A stretch of DNA of 36,663 bases from Gilliamella apis (GTDB lineage Bacteria; Pseudomonadota; Gammaproteobacteria; Enterobacterales; Orbaceae): positions 1-36,663 of the forward strand of contig NZ_NASD01000024.1 in NCBI RefSeq assembly GCF_002142155.1. Reading direction: 5' to 3'. Every line of letters starts with the position of its first letter. Position 1 is the stretch's first letter. Below, in pieces: positions 20,526-28,602 of the stretch. Position numbers and translations under genes: made by a program. Under the pieces are notes generated by a model. It was not told the DNA's origin. It made no database searches and saw nothing but the letters and a program-made list of their open reading frames with translations.

Positions 20526-21140
20526 ATGCAATATGGTTTTTATATTAATTCTACCAAATGTACTGGTTGCAAAACTTGCCAAGTAAGTTGTAAAGATGAA
20601 AAAGATAATGCGCTTGGTGTCCATTTCCGCCGTGTTTATGAATATGGCGGTGGTACATGGAAGCAAGTAAATGGATGTTGGCAAAATGATACATTTACCT
20701 ATTATTTGTCGATCTCTTGTAATCATTGTCAAGAACCAACCTGTGTACAAGGTTGCCCAACTGGTGCTATGCATAAACGCCAAGAAGATGGGTTAGTGGT
20801 AGTAAATCAAGATGTGTGTATTGGTTGTCGTTATTGTGAAATGCGTTGCCCCTACGGAGCACCACAATATGATCATCAAAAAAAGGTCATGTCTAAATGT
20901 GATGGTTGTTATGAACGTGTAGCGCAAGGTTTAAAACCTGTATGTGTTGAGTCTTGTCCTCAACGCGCTTTAGATTTTGATGACATTAATACCTTGCGTC
21001 AACGTTATGGTGATGAGTGCGATATTGCTCCATTACCTAGTTCAGATTTAACCAAACCAAGTATTGTGATAAAGCCACATGCGCAAGCTAAAGCATCGGG
21101 TGACTCGCTTGGTAAAGTGCTTAATCCAGAGGAGGTCTAG
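20526..21140 (+). CDS. dmsB: DMSO reductase iron-sulfur subunit B
   Basis: DmsB carries electrons from the membrane anchor to DmsA through four [4Fe-4S] clusters. All sixteen cysteines are present in four groups: CTGCKTCQVSC, CNHCQEPTCVQGC, CIGCRYCEMRC and CDGC...CVESC. The length is 204 aa from ATG 20526 (E. coli 205). I prefer this start over ATG 20517 because the Shine-Dalgarno AAGGAG (20511-20516) touches 20517 directly but lies 9 bases before 20526, and MQYGFYIN aligns with the E. coli N-terminus. The C-terminal GDSLGKVLNPEEV also matches E. coli. The last codons contain the ribosome binding site of dmsC. Confidence 0.93.
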   Translation: MQYGFYINSTKCTGCKTCQVSCKDEKDNALGVHFRRVYEYGGGTWKQVNGCWQNDTFTYYLSISCNHCQEPTCVQGCPTGAMHKRQEDGLVVVNQDVCIGCRYCEMRCPYGAPQYDHQKKVMSKCDGCYERVAQGLKPVCVESCPQRALDFDDINTLRQRYGDECDIAPLPSSDLTKPSIVIKPHAQAKASGDSLGKVLNPEEV

Positions 21141-21141
21141 T

Positions 21142-21981
21142 ATGCATGAACTTCCACTGGTATTTTTTACTATATTTGGGCAATTATCCGCAGGAATGAT
21201 CCTACTTAGTGGTTTGTTTTATATTGTTTATCGTTCAAAAAACAAATTGGCTATCACTCAAAAAATTAATGCAGTAGCGTTAATTTTCATGGCGATTGGT
21301 ATGGCGATGGCTTCATTTCATTTAGGTCAACCATTACGAGCATTCAATGTGATTTTTGGTATCGGCCGTTCACCAATGAGTAATGAAATTTTTACCTTTG
21401 GCTTATTATTTGCTATGACATTTGCTTTTGTATTGCTTAATTATTTTGTCTTGTATCCAAATAGTACCAAATTACAAATCATCAAACCTCTGTGCCAAAA
21501 AATTAACCATATACCGCATTTAAACTATTTATTGGCGATGATATTGGTTATTTTAAGCCTATTTTTTGTTTGGACCATCGTATTAACCTATATGTTAGCA
21601 ACAATAAAAACGTGGGATAGTTGTTATACCGCGATACAAATGTATACTGCGATGTTGGTATTGGGAGGAATTGCTGTTACTTGGTTAGGACTATATCGAG
21701 TAGGTTATTGCGCTTTTTTTATTGGTAGTTTACTGATTCTGCTATTAAAAATGCCTTACTTAAAGCTAATGAGTGAAATTGCTCCAGACTTAACCTCTAA
21801 TCAATATTGCTGGATAATAGCCCAGTGCGCATTATTAATTATTTCTATCACATTGGTTTTATTTGCTATTTTAAGAAAGCAGCATCAGACAATGATTTAT
21901 CTATTGGCTTTTATTGGCGTATTTATCGCAGAAATTTGCGGACGTATAACTTTTTATAATTTGTGGATGATAACCGTTTAA
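21142..21981 (+). CDS. dmsC: DMSO reductase membrane anchor subunit C
   Basis: DmsC anchors the DmsAB dimer to the membrane and oxidises menaquinol. The 279-aa protein (E. coli 287) has about eight membrane helices. MASFHLGQPLRAFN places His60 where E. coli His65, important for quinol binding, lies. The start at 21142 follows the dmsB stop by one base, with GAGGAGGT just upstream. Open reading from 21079 would overlap dmsB by 62 bases and has no such site. The C-terminal half is more divergent than the N-terminal half. Confidence 0.92.
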   Translation: MHELPLVFFTIFGQLSAGMILLSGLFYIVYRSKNKLAITQKINAVALIFMAIGMAMASFHLGQPLRAFNVIFGIGRSPMSNEIFTFGLLFAMTFAFVLLNYFVLYPNSTKLQIIKPLCQKINHIPHLNYLLAMILVILSLFFVWTIVLTYMLATIKTWDSCYTAIQMYTAMLVLGGIAVTWLGLYRVGYCAFFIGSLLILLLKMPYLKLMSEIAPDLTSNQYCWIIAQCALLIISITLVLFAILRKQHQTMIYLLAFIGVFIAEICGRITFYNLWMITV

Positions 21982-22042
21982 TTGTGCGGTAATTGATGGT
22001 AATGGCATAATTAATTGGCTAATCAATATAGGATTGAATAAT

Positions 22043-22600
22043 TTGGATAACCTGACTTCTATCACGTTGGCGAAATTATTAGGCGCTTTTTTTTATTATC
22101 CGCCTACCAGTAAACAAGTCACTGGTTTAATTGATGGATTATTACAGTTAGACCAGTTAGCAAATTGGCCAAACCAACAATTAGTAACTGAACAATGCCA
22201 AATCTTGATCACTCAGATACAGCATCCAGAAATAGAATATCAATTTTCACTATTATTTGAAGGGCAAGGCATTATGTCGGCGCCACCTTGGGGTTCAGTC
22301 TATTTAGATCAAGAAAAACTACTAATGGGTGAATCACAAGAACGCTATCGGGAATTTTTACAGCAGCAAGGGTTGACTCTTGATACGGGTATGAATGAGC
22401 CAGAAGATCAGTTTGGATTGATGTTAATGGCATATGCAATACTACTAGAAAAGCAGCAACTTGCTGCTGCACAGCAGTTAATGACCGAATACTTTTTAAG
22501 TTGGGCACCAATGTATTTGGATTGCTTAAAACAAAATCAAGTCAGTCTATTTTATCGAGCATTAGCGATTATTGCTGAACAATATTTGCAAATGGTATAA
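22043..22600 (+). CDS. dmsD: DmsD-type (TorD family) redox enzyme maturation chaperone
   Basis: DmsD binds the twin-arginine leader of DmsA and holds the apoprotein until cofactor is inserted. The product has the family motifs LLGAFFYYPP, LFEGQGIMSAPPWGSVYLD and NEPEDQFG. The final motif is EPEDH in E. coli DmsD; here the His is Gln. No ATG exists near the N-terminus. TTG 22043 has AGGA 9 bases upstream and is my choice (185 aa), while TTG 22034 (188 aa) touches the AGGA. It follows dmsC by about 60 bases and is probably in the same operon. E. coli DmsD is 204 aa, so the C-terminus is shorter here. Confidence 0.88.
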   Translation: MDNLTSITLAKLLGAFFYYPPTSKQVTGLIDGLLQLDQLANWPNQQLVTEQCQILITQIQHPEIEYQFSLLFEGQGIMSAPPWGSVYLDQEKLLMGESQERYREFLQQQGLTLDTGMNEPEDQFGLMLMAYAILLEKQQLAAAQQLMTEYFLSWAPMYLDCLKQNQVSLFYRALAIIAEQYLQMV

Positions 22601-22665
22601 CTCTGATTGTATAGCAAATAAAGCGCTCATTTATTTAAGCCAAAATATGCATTGATAGCTGTTGT

Positions 22666-22693
22666 TTGCAGCTTTTTAACGAACAGGTATAAT
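22666..22693 (+). promoter_or_regulatory. ubiA promoter (sigma-70)
   Basis: TTGCAG (22666-22671), a 16-base spacer and a perfect TATAAT (22688-22693) lie 32 bases before the ubiA ATG. Transcription would start near 22700. Confidence 0.65.
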
Positions 22694-22725
22694 CCGCCTA
22701 TTATGATTCAGGACAATGACAACTT

Positions 22726-23556
22726 ATGTTAGCTTATTTACAACTGATGCGATTAGACAAGCCAATTGGTTGCTTACTACTACTTTGGCCAACATTGTGG
22801 GCGATTTGGCTTGCTACATCTACGCCATCTATTCATGTTGTTGTTGTGTTTGTTGTTGGTGTGATCGTTATGCGCTCAGCTGGCTGTGTGGTTAATGATT
22901 ACGCTGATCGGCATTTTGATGGTAAAGTCGAACGTACTAAGAATCGTCCTCTCGCGCGTGGCGCATTGAGCGAAAAAAATGCCTTATACACTTTATTCGT
23001 ATTACTGCTGATTGCGCTTGGTTTATTGCTTACTTTGGATAAATTAACTTGGTTAATGGCTGGTTTTGCATTAATCACGGCAATGATTTATCCATTTATG
23101 AAACGTTACACACATTTACCCCAAGTGACTTTAGGCATTGCCTTTAGCTGGGGAATTCCGATGGCCTATGCGGCAACAATAGCTCAATTTCCGATAACTT
23201 GTTGGTTACTGTGTCTAGCTAATGTATGTTGGACAATAGCTTATGATACCGAATATGCTATGGTCGATCGCGATGATGATCTTAAAATAGGTATCAAATC
23301 CACAGCTATCCTATTTGGTGACTATGACAAGTTTATTATTGGATTACTGCAAATCATAACCTTAGTTTGCCTGACATTGATCGGCATAAACAATCATTTT
23401 CAGCAATTTTATTATATTGGTTTAATCATCGCCTTATTGCTATTTATCTATCAACAATGGTTAATCAAAGACCGTGATAGAAGAAATTGTTTTAAAGCGT
23501 TTATGAATAATAATTATATAGGATTGTTTATATTTATAGCGATCTTGATTAGTTAA
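22726..23556 (+). CDS. ubiA: 4-hydroxybenzoate polyprenyltransferase
   Basis: UbiA joins an all-trans polyprenyl chain to 4-hydroxybenzoate in ubiquinone synthesis and is an integral membrane protein. The 276-aa product has both aspartate-rich motifs: [15 protein letters not shown] near residue 57-71 and [12 protein letters not shown] near residue 173-184. [12 protein letters not shown] and [12 protein letters not shown] match the E. coli protein (290 aa). The N-terminus is about 11 residues shorter than in E. coli, but no longer in-frame ATG exists. AGGA lies 12 bases upstream. No ubiC is adjacent, so 4-hydroxybenzoate supply is encoded elsewhere or comes from outside. It converges on folP. 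Confidence 0.96.
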   Translation: MLAYLQLMRLDKPIGCLLLLWPTLWAIWLATSTPSIHVVVVFVVGVIVMRSAGCVVNDYADRHFDGKVERTKNRPLARGALSEKNALYTLFVLLLIALGLLLTLDKLTWLMAGFALITAMIYPFMKRYTHLPQVTLGIAFSWGIPMAYAATIAQFPITCWLLCLANVCWTIAYDTEYAMVDRDDDLKIGIKSTAILFGDYDKFIIGLLQIITLVCLTLIGINNHFQQFYYIGLIIALLLFIYQQWLIKDRDRRNCFKAFMNNNYIGLFIFIAILIS

Positions 23557-23882
23557 AAACAGATTTATCATCATTATTTAACTTTCATCGCAGATATTAA
23601 TCGCTTTAAACGATATATCTTAAATTGTAAATGAGTTGCTTATTAAAAAAGGAAAATGGTGGTATAGACTCCTCAATATTTTTTACAAGATTATTCTCAA
23701 TTTTTTAAATTATTGAATTTAATTCACCTGCGTCATTCGGAAGATAAACACTATTGTAATATAGGTAAGGTAGGCATTTACCTACCTTTGAGGTTATTCG
23801 ATTGCTATTAATAAAACAGAAATATTATTTGCAAGTTAATGGTATAGACTCCTTAATATTTTTTACATCTATACCAGCTAAT
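23557..23882. other. Convergent intergenic region ubiA/folP with repeated motif
   Basis: There is no gene in these 326 bases. A near-identical 27-bp motif occurs twice in direct orientation (entered separately). Between the copies lies an 8-bp stem, AAGGTAGG / CCTACCTT (23767-23774 and 23781-23788, 6-base loop), without a following T-run on either strand. I see no standard terminator for either convergent gene. Confidence 0.6.
23661..23867. repeat. 27-bp direct repeat pair, 180 bp apart
   Basis: Copies at 23661-23687 and 23841-23867 start GGTATAGACTCC, end AATATTTTTTACA and differ at one base. Their starts are exactly 180 bp apart. The second copy is followed by CTATACC (23869-23875), which forms a 7-bp inverted repeat with its own GGTATAG; the first copy lacks this. 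The identity of the element is unknown. Confidence 0.85.
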
Positions 23883-24722
23883 TTATAGATTTTGTTCTGC
23901 TAATGTGGCTTGCACTATTCGCATGGCATCGAAGGTTTCTTTGACATCATGAACACGGATAATTTGCGCTCCTTTCATTGCTGCAATAACTGCACAAGAA
24001 ACACTGCCTAACACTCGTTCTTTAGGGGGAACATTTAGTACTTGCCCGACCATTGATTTTCTTGACATGCCAACCAAAATAGGCAAATTGAAGTGATGGA
24101 ATTTTTCCAGTGTCGCCAATAGACGATAGTTATGGGCTAACGTTTTGCCAAAGCCGAAGCCTGGATCAAGGATGATTTTTTCCCGAGCAATACCAGCAGT
24201 TACACATCGTTGGATATGCTCAGCAAAAAATGAATCGACTTCTTGATAGATATCTTGTTGGTAGTGAGGTGCATTTTGCATAGTTTTGGGATCACCTTGC
24301 ATATGCATAATACATACTGGTAATTCAGTTTGTTGAGCTGCTTGTAATGCCCCTGGTAAAGTTAATGCCCGAATATCATTAATTAAATGTGCACCAGCTT
24401 TGGCGGCTTCTGTGATGACTTCTGGTTTTGATGTATCAACTGAAATCCAAACGTCAAAATAGCGAGCAATTTTTTCCACTAGCGGTATAACTCGATCAAG
24501 TTCTTCACTGGTTGAAACATCAGTAGCACCAGATCGAGTTGATTCTCCGCCAACATCAATAAAGGTTGCCCCAGCTTGAATCATATTATCAACTCGCCGC
24601 ATAGCATCATCAAGATTGTTGTAATTACCGCCGTCAGAAAAAGAATCTGGCGTCATATTAACAATTCCCATTACTTGAGGAAAAGAGAGATCCATTACGT
24701 GATTTTGAAAACGAATTTCCAT
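23883..24722 (-). CDS. folP: Dihydropteroate synthase
   Basis: FolP condenses p-aminobenzoate with dihydropterin pyrophosphate in folate synthesis and is the sulfonamide target. The 279-aa TIM barrel (E. coli 282) has GIVNMTPDSFSDGG (residues 19-32), DVGGESTRSGA (56-66), the LDPGFGFGKT segment, GMSRKSM and RVHDVKE. Residue numbering matches E. coli through residue 70. Residue 64 is Ser (codon TCT at 24531-24533), whereas E. coli has Pro. Phe28 is conserved. The gene is downstream of ftsH as in E. coli, but a terminator separates them and glmM does not follow. Confidence 0.96.
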   Translation of the reverse strand: MEIRFQNHVMDLSFPQVMGIVNMTPDSFSDGGNYNNLDDAMRRVDNMIQAGATFIDVGGESTRSGATDVSTSEELDRVIPLVEKIARYFDVWISVDTSKPEVITEAAKAGAHLINDIRALTLPGALQAAQQTELPVCIMHMQGDPKTMQNAPHYQQDIYQEVDSFFAEHIQRCVTAGIAREKIILDPGFGFGKTLAHNYRLLATLEKFHHFNLPILVGMSRKSMVGQVLNVPPKERVLGSVSCAVIAAMKGAQIIRVHDVKETFDAMRIVQATLAEQNL

Positions 24723-24836
24723 GATTTTAGGCCTTATTTTATTAATATTTTTAATGCTAATTGCACTGTTGTAATGCTGAAGTATGATTGTTAGTACTGG
24801 TTTATTATTTTACAAAATTAATTGCTGTTGGATGAT

Positions 24837-24860
24837 AAAAAACGCGCCGAAGCGCGTTTT
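24837..24860 (-). terminator. Terminator after ftsH
   Basis: A 9-bp stem (arms 24839-24847 and 24852-24860) closed by a UUCG tetraloop on the minus strand ends in a T-run and lies 14 bases past the ftsH stop. It is a very strong intrinsic terminator and implies that folP has its own promoter in 24723-24836, where I could not pick a convincing one. Confidence 0.92.
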
Positions 24861-24874
24861 AGATTTAGTCGTAA

Positions 24875-26755
24875 TTAATTTTCTGATTGAGGTGGTATAT
24901 CTGTTCCCTCATTTGGTATCTCTTTTGCTGCTTGTTCATCACTTTCAGTCCAATCTTCTGGAGCAGTAATTGGTCTACGAGCAATCAAATCAGCAACTTG
25001 TTTTGCGCCAATGGTTTCGTATTTCATTAATGCATCTTTCATCGCATGAAGTACGTCCATATTTTCAGTTAAAATTTTACGTGCTCGTTCAAAGTTACGA
25101 TCGATAATTTTTTTAACTTCTTCATCAATAATTCGCGCAGTTTCATCAGAGATATCTTTTGGTCGGCCATAAGATGAATTATCATCCATTTCATAAAATA
25201 ACGGACCTAAACGATCAGAAAAGCCCCATTGGGTAACCATTGCTCTGGCATATTGAGTGGCAACTTTAATATCGTTTGATGCACCAGTTGAAACTTTATC
25301 AACACCATAAATCAGTTCTTCGGCAAGACGTCCACCATATAGTGTGGCGATATCACCTTCTAATTTTTCTCGGCTTTCACTAACTCGATCACCTTCAGGT
25401 AAGAAGAATGTTACTCCTAATGCTCGGCCACGCGGGATGATAGTTACTTTATGGATTGGATCATGATCAGGCATTAAATAACCGATAATGGCGTGTCCAG
25501 CCTCATGATAAGCGGTTGAGATAAGTTGCTCTTGTGTCATGGTTAACGAACGTCGTTCTGTACCCATGTTGATCTTATCTTTAGCTTCTTCAAACTCGTC
25601 CATCGTGACTAAGCGTTTGTTACGTCGAGCTGCAAATAGTGCGGCCTCATTGACTAGGTTTGCCAATTCTGCACCAGAATAACCTGGGGTACCACGAGCA
25701 AGCACCGATAAATTAACATCAGAACCAAGTGGTACTTTTTGCACATGAACAGCTAGAATTTGTTCACGACCTTTCATATCCGGTAAGCCAATTTGTACTT
25801 GGCGGTCAAAACGACCAGGACGAAGTAAGGCTGGATCTAGAATATCAACACGGTTGGTTGCAGCAATAATGATAATGCCACTATTAGCTTCGAAACCATC
25901 CATTTCAACTAACATTTGGTTAAGAGTTTGTTCGCGTTCGTCATGACCACCCATTGAGCCGGCACCACGTTTACGACCAACAGCATCGATTTCATCAATA
26001 AAGATAATACATGGTGAATGTTTACGGGCTTGTTCAAATAGATCACGGACACGTGAAGCACCGACACCAACAAACATTTCAACAAAGTCTGAACCAGAAA
26101 TACTAAAGAAAGGTACATTTGCTTCACCAGCGATGGCTTTAGCTAGTAATGTTTTACCAGTACCTGGCGGTCCAACCATTAAAATACCTTTTGGAATACG
26201 ACCACCAAGTTTTTGATATTTTCCAGGATCTCTTAAAAAATCGACAACTTCGGTAACTTCTTGTTTCGCTTCTTCACTGCCTGCAACATCGCTAAATTTA
26301 GTCTTAACTTGGTCAGGTGTTAACATTTTAGCTTTACTTTTACCTACCGACATTGGTCCACCTTTACCACCGCCTTGCATCTGGCGCATGATAAAGAACC
26401 AGAAACCAAGTAGTAAAATAATCGGGAACCACGAGATTAAAATGTTAACTAATAAGCTTGGTTTTTCGTCTGGGCTGCCATAGACCGCAACATCATTTAG
26501 CACCAAATTATCAACTAACTTTTCATCTAAATAAGGGATATAAGTAACATAATTATTACTCCCTTTGGTGGTAGCAACAATTTCGCGGCCATTAATATGC
26601 ACTTCTTTCAGTTTGCCACCCGTTACATCCGCATTAAATTTGGTGTAATCGACTTGAGGACCGCTATTGGATATTGAGCTGAATTGACTAAAAACAGCAA
26701 TCAATACGACGGCGATAACACCCCAGATCAGTAAATTCTTTACCATGTCGTTCAA
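24875..26755 (-). CDS. ftsH: ATP-dependent zinc metalloprotease FtsH
   Basis: FtsH is a membrane-bound AAA+ protease that degrades regulatory and misfolded membrane proteins. The 626-aa product has two N-terminal membrane segments (about residues 6-22 and 103-123). It also has Walker A GPPGTGKT at 195-202, the pore motif [11 protein letters not shown] near 224-234, Walker B IIFIDEID near 250-257 and the zinc motif HEAGH at 417-421. The start is probably TTG at 26755: AGAGG lies 8 bases upstream, while the ATG at 26746 has no ribosome binding site. This start also gives His417/Glu418/His421, the numbering used in the E. coli literature. It follows rlmE, as in E. coli. Confidence 0.97.
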   Translation of the reverse strand: MNDMVKNLLIWGVIAVVLIAVFSQFSSISNSGPQVDYTKFNADVTGGKLKEVHINGREIVATTKGSNNYVTYIPYLDEKLVDNLVLNDVAVYGSPDEKPSLLVNILISWFPIILLLGFWFFIMRQMQGGGKGGPMSVGKSKAKMLTPDQVKTKFSDVAGSEEAKQEVTEVVDFLRDPGKYQKLGGRIPKGILMVGPPGTGKTLLAKAIAGEANVPFFSISGSDFVEMFVGVGASRVRDLFEQARKHSPCIIFIDEIDAVGRKRGAGSMGGHDEREQTLNQMLVEMDGFEANSGIIIIAATNRVDILDPALLRPGRFDRQVQIGLPDMKGREQILAVHVQKVPLGSDVNLSVLARGTPGYSGAELANLVNEAALFAARRNKRLVTMDEFEEAKDKINMGTERRSLTMTQEQLISTAYHEAGHAIIGYLMPDHDPIHKVTIIPRGRALGVTFFLPEGDRVSESREKLEGDIATLYGGRLAEELIYGVDKVSTGASNDIKVATQYARAMVTQWGFSDRLGPLFYEMDDNSSYGRPKDISDETARIIDEEVKKIIDRNFERARKILTENMDVLHAMKDALMKYETIGAKQVADLIARRPITAPEDWTESDEQAAKEIPNEGTDIPPQSEN

Positions 26756-26830
26756 AAGAAAAACCTCTCATAAAATTAATAGTTACGACTAAAATTAACC
26801 AAGTATGGTACTACAAAATTGTACGGCTGG

Positions 26831-27457
26831 CTACTTCATCCCCATTGCTACAATATATACTTCTCGAGACCGTGCCCGCGAGGCTTCTGGCTTGCGAATT
26901 TTGACTGTTTTAAACAGTGATCTTACTGTTTTTAGATACTCTTCAAAGCCCTCACCTTGGAATACTTTAACGATAAAACTACCATTTGGAGCAAGAACGT
27001 CTTTACACATATCTAATGCTAATTCAACTAAATACATAGCCCTAGGTATATCAACAGCGGGTTGTCCACTCATATTTGGTGCCATGTCGGACATAACAAC
27101 TTGTACTTTTTCTTCACCAACTCGCTCAAGTAGGGCATTTAATACTGCTTCATCACGAAAATCACCTTGCAAAAAGTCAACGCCAACGATGGGATCCATT
27201 GGCAATAAATCACAGGCAATAATTCGCCCTTTATTTCCAATGAGGGATGCAACATATTGTGACCATCCTCCCGGTGCAGCGCCTAAATCCACCACAGTAA
27301 TTCCTGGTTTAAATAATTTGTCACTCTTTTGTATTTCTTCTAATTTGAACCATGCTCTGGATCTCAGGCCTTTTTTTTGTGCTTGTTGCACAAAACGATC
27401 GTTAAAATGTTCATTAAGCCAACGAGTAGAGCTTGCTGAGCGTTTTTTGTTACTCAC
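26831..27457 (-). CDS. rlmE: 23S rRNA 2'-O-methyltransferase RlmE (RrmJ/FtsJ)
   Basis: RlmE methylates the 2'-OH of U2552 in the 23S rRNA A-loop of the 50S subunit. The 208-aa protein (E. coli 209) has the S-adenosylmethionine motif [14 protein letters not shown] near residue 55-68. All four catalytic residues are at the E. coli numbers: Lys38, Asp124, Lys164 and Glu199. It is followed by ftsH after 75 bases, probably in one heat-shock-type transcript as in E. coli. A promoter candidate lies in the gap shared with divergent yhbY. Confidence 0.97.
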   Translation of the reverse strand: MSNKKRSASSTRWLNEHFNDRFVQQAQKKGLRSRAWFKLEEIQKSDKLFKPGITVVDLGAAPGGWSQYVASLIGNKGRIIACDLLPMDPIVGVDFLQGDFRDEAVLNALLERVGEEKVQVVMSDMAPNMSGQPAVDIPRAMYLVELALDMCKDVLAPNGSFIVKVFQGEGFEEYLKTVRSLFKTVKIRKPEASRARSREVYIVAMGMK

Positions 27458-27493
27458 AGAGAATAAATCCTTAATGTAATGAGGTCACTTCAA

Positions 27494-27522
27494 TTGATTA
27501 CAAATATATATAAGGGTAGAAT
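27494..27522 (+). promoter_or_regulatory. yhbY promoter (sigma-70)
   Basis: TTGATT (27494-27499), a 17-base spacer and TAGAAT (27517-27522) lie 33 bases before the yhbY ATG. The element overlaps the opposing rlmE promoter candidate. Confidence 0.6.
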
Positions 27523-27535
27523 AGCAAAATTACAA
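27507..27535 (-). promoter_or_regulatory. rlmE-ftsH promoter candidate
   Basis: The minus strand has TTGTAA (27530-27535), a 17-base spacer and TATATA (27507-27512), with a start expected near 27500 and a leader of about 43 bases. It interleaves with the yhbY promoter. I did not see a clear heat-shock (sigma-32) consensus. Confidence 0.5.
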
Positions 27536-27555
27536 CTTAATGTGATAAAAAATTA

Positions 27556-27849
27556 ATGAATTTATCGAATAAACAAAAACAGTATTTAAAAAGTGAAGCT
27601 CATCATTTAAAACCGATAGTGATGATTGGGGCTAATGGATTTACCGAAGGCGTGCTAGCTGAAATTGAAAATGCCTTAAATTTCCATGAGTTAATAAAAA
27701 TTAAAGTATCCGCTGAAGATCGTGAAACTAAAAAGCTAATTTGTGAAGCTATCATCCGCGAAACAAAAGCTTTAGCTGTACAACAGGTGGGTTCTATTTT
27801 TACGATATACAGACCGAGTGAAGATAAAAAAATTACACTACCAAAATAA
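27556..27849 (+). CDS. yhbY: Ribosome-associated RNA-binding protein YhbY (CRM domain)
   Basis: YhbY is a small CRM-domain protein that associates with pre-50S ribosomal particles. The 97-aa product has the same length as E. coli YhbY. It has the N-terminal MNLSNKQKQYLKSEAH, the RNA-binding GANGFTEGV loop near residue 30-38, and ends YRPSEDKKITLPK. It is divergent from rlmE and convergent with greA, the same order as in E. coli. A strong shared terminator follows. Confidence 0.95.
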   Translation: MNLSNKQKQYLKSEAHHLKPIVMIGANGFTEGVLAEIENALNFHELIKIKVSAEDRETKKLICEAIIRETKALAVQQVGSIFTIYRPSEDKKITLPK

Positions 27850-27850
27850 A

Positions 27851-27877
27851 AAATAGGGCTAATAGCCCTATTTTTTT
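27851..27877. terminator. Bidirectional terminator between yhbY and greA
   Basis: AATAGGGCT / AGCCCTATT forms a 9-bp stem with a 3-base loop, flanked by an A-run and a T-run, so it can end transcripts from both directions. Confidence 0.92.
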
Positions 27878-27889
27878 GCAACAGTTTAA

Positions 27890-28366
27890 TTAAATATATT
27901 CAACTTTAACAATATCAAATTCAACATCGCCACCAGGTGTTTTAATTTGTACTGTATCACCATCTTCCTTGCCAATAAGTCCACGAGCAATTGGAGAGTT
28001 AACTGAAATCAAATTCTGTTTGTAATCCGCTTCATCGTCGCCAACGATTCGGTAGGTTGTTTCTTCATCGGTATCAATATTTACTACTGTGACGGTAGCA
28101 CCAAATATAATACGACCGGTATTTTTTACTTTCGTGATATCGATAATTTGTGCTTGCGACAATTTACCTTCAATTTCTTGAATACGACCTTCACAAAATC
28201 CTTGTTGCTCTCTCGCAGCATGATATTCAGCGTTTTCTTTCAAATCACCGTGTGCTCTAGCTTCAGCAATAGCGGCAGTAATTTGAGGTCTTTTTACATT
28301 TTTAAGTTCTTCAAGTTCTGCACGTAATAATTCGGCTCCCTTTACTGTCATTGGGATCTGTTTCAT
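27890..28366 (-). CDS. greA: Transcription elongation factor GreA
   Basis: GreA enters the RNA polymerase secondary channel and stimulates cleavage of backtracked transcripts. The 158-aa protein equals the E. coli length. It has an N-terminal coiled coil (about residues 8-75) with the acidic tip [11 protein letters not shown] (Asp41, Glu44), and a C-terminal FKBP-like domain ([26 protein letters not shown]). The TTTCAT start fits relatives ([12 protein letters not shown]), but the ribosome binding site is weak. The upstream gap 28367-28602 separates it from the divergent yicH-like gene and shows no feature I can name securely. Confidence 0.97.
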   Translation of the reverse strand: MKQIPMTVKGAELLRAELEELKNVKRPQITAAIAEARAHGDLKENAEYHAAREQQGFCEGRIQEIEGKLSQAQIIDITKVKNTGRIIFGATVTVVNIDTDEETTYRIVGDDEADYKQNLISVNSPIARGLIGKEDGDTVQIKTPGGDVEFDIVKVEYI

Positions 28367-28602
28367 TTCGGTTTTTTCCTATATATAATAAATAAAAAGA
28401 ATAACAAATGTTCATCTTAATCAAAAGAGAGGTAAATTATTAATTTGGTTTGTTATTCTAATGTTACAATTGGCTTTAGTTATATATTAACTTCAAAACT
28501 GGTTTAACAACAAATCATTTATAGCAAAATCAAGTGCTATTTTAGTCAAAATCGGGTATCGTAATACAATTCAACCCTTCATTATAACTATTTAGCTTAT
28601 TT

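Noticed and set aside
23767-23788. Terminator for ubiA or folP
   Set aside because: A good 8-bp stem, but no T-run follows on either strand and it is nearly 100 bases or more from both stops.
26805-27479. 224-codon open frame on the plus strand
   Set aside because: Entirely antisense to rlmE, whose catalytic residues and length match the family exactly.
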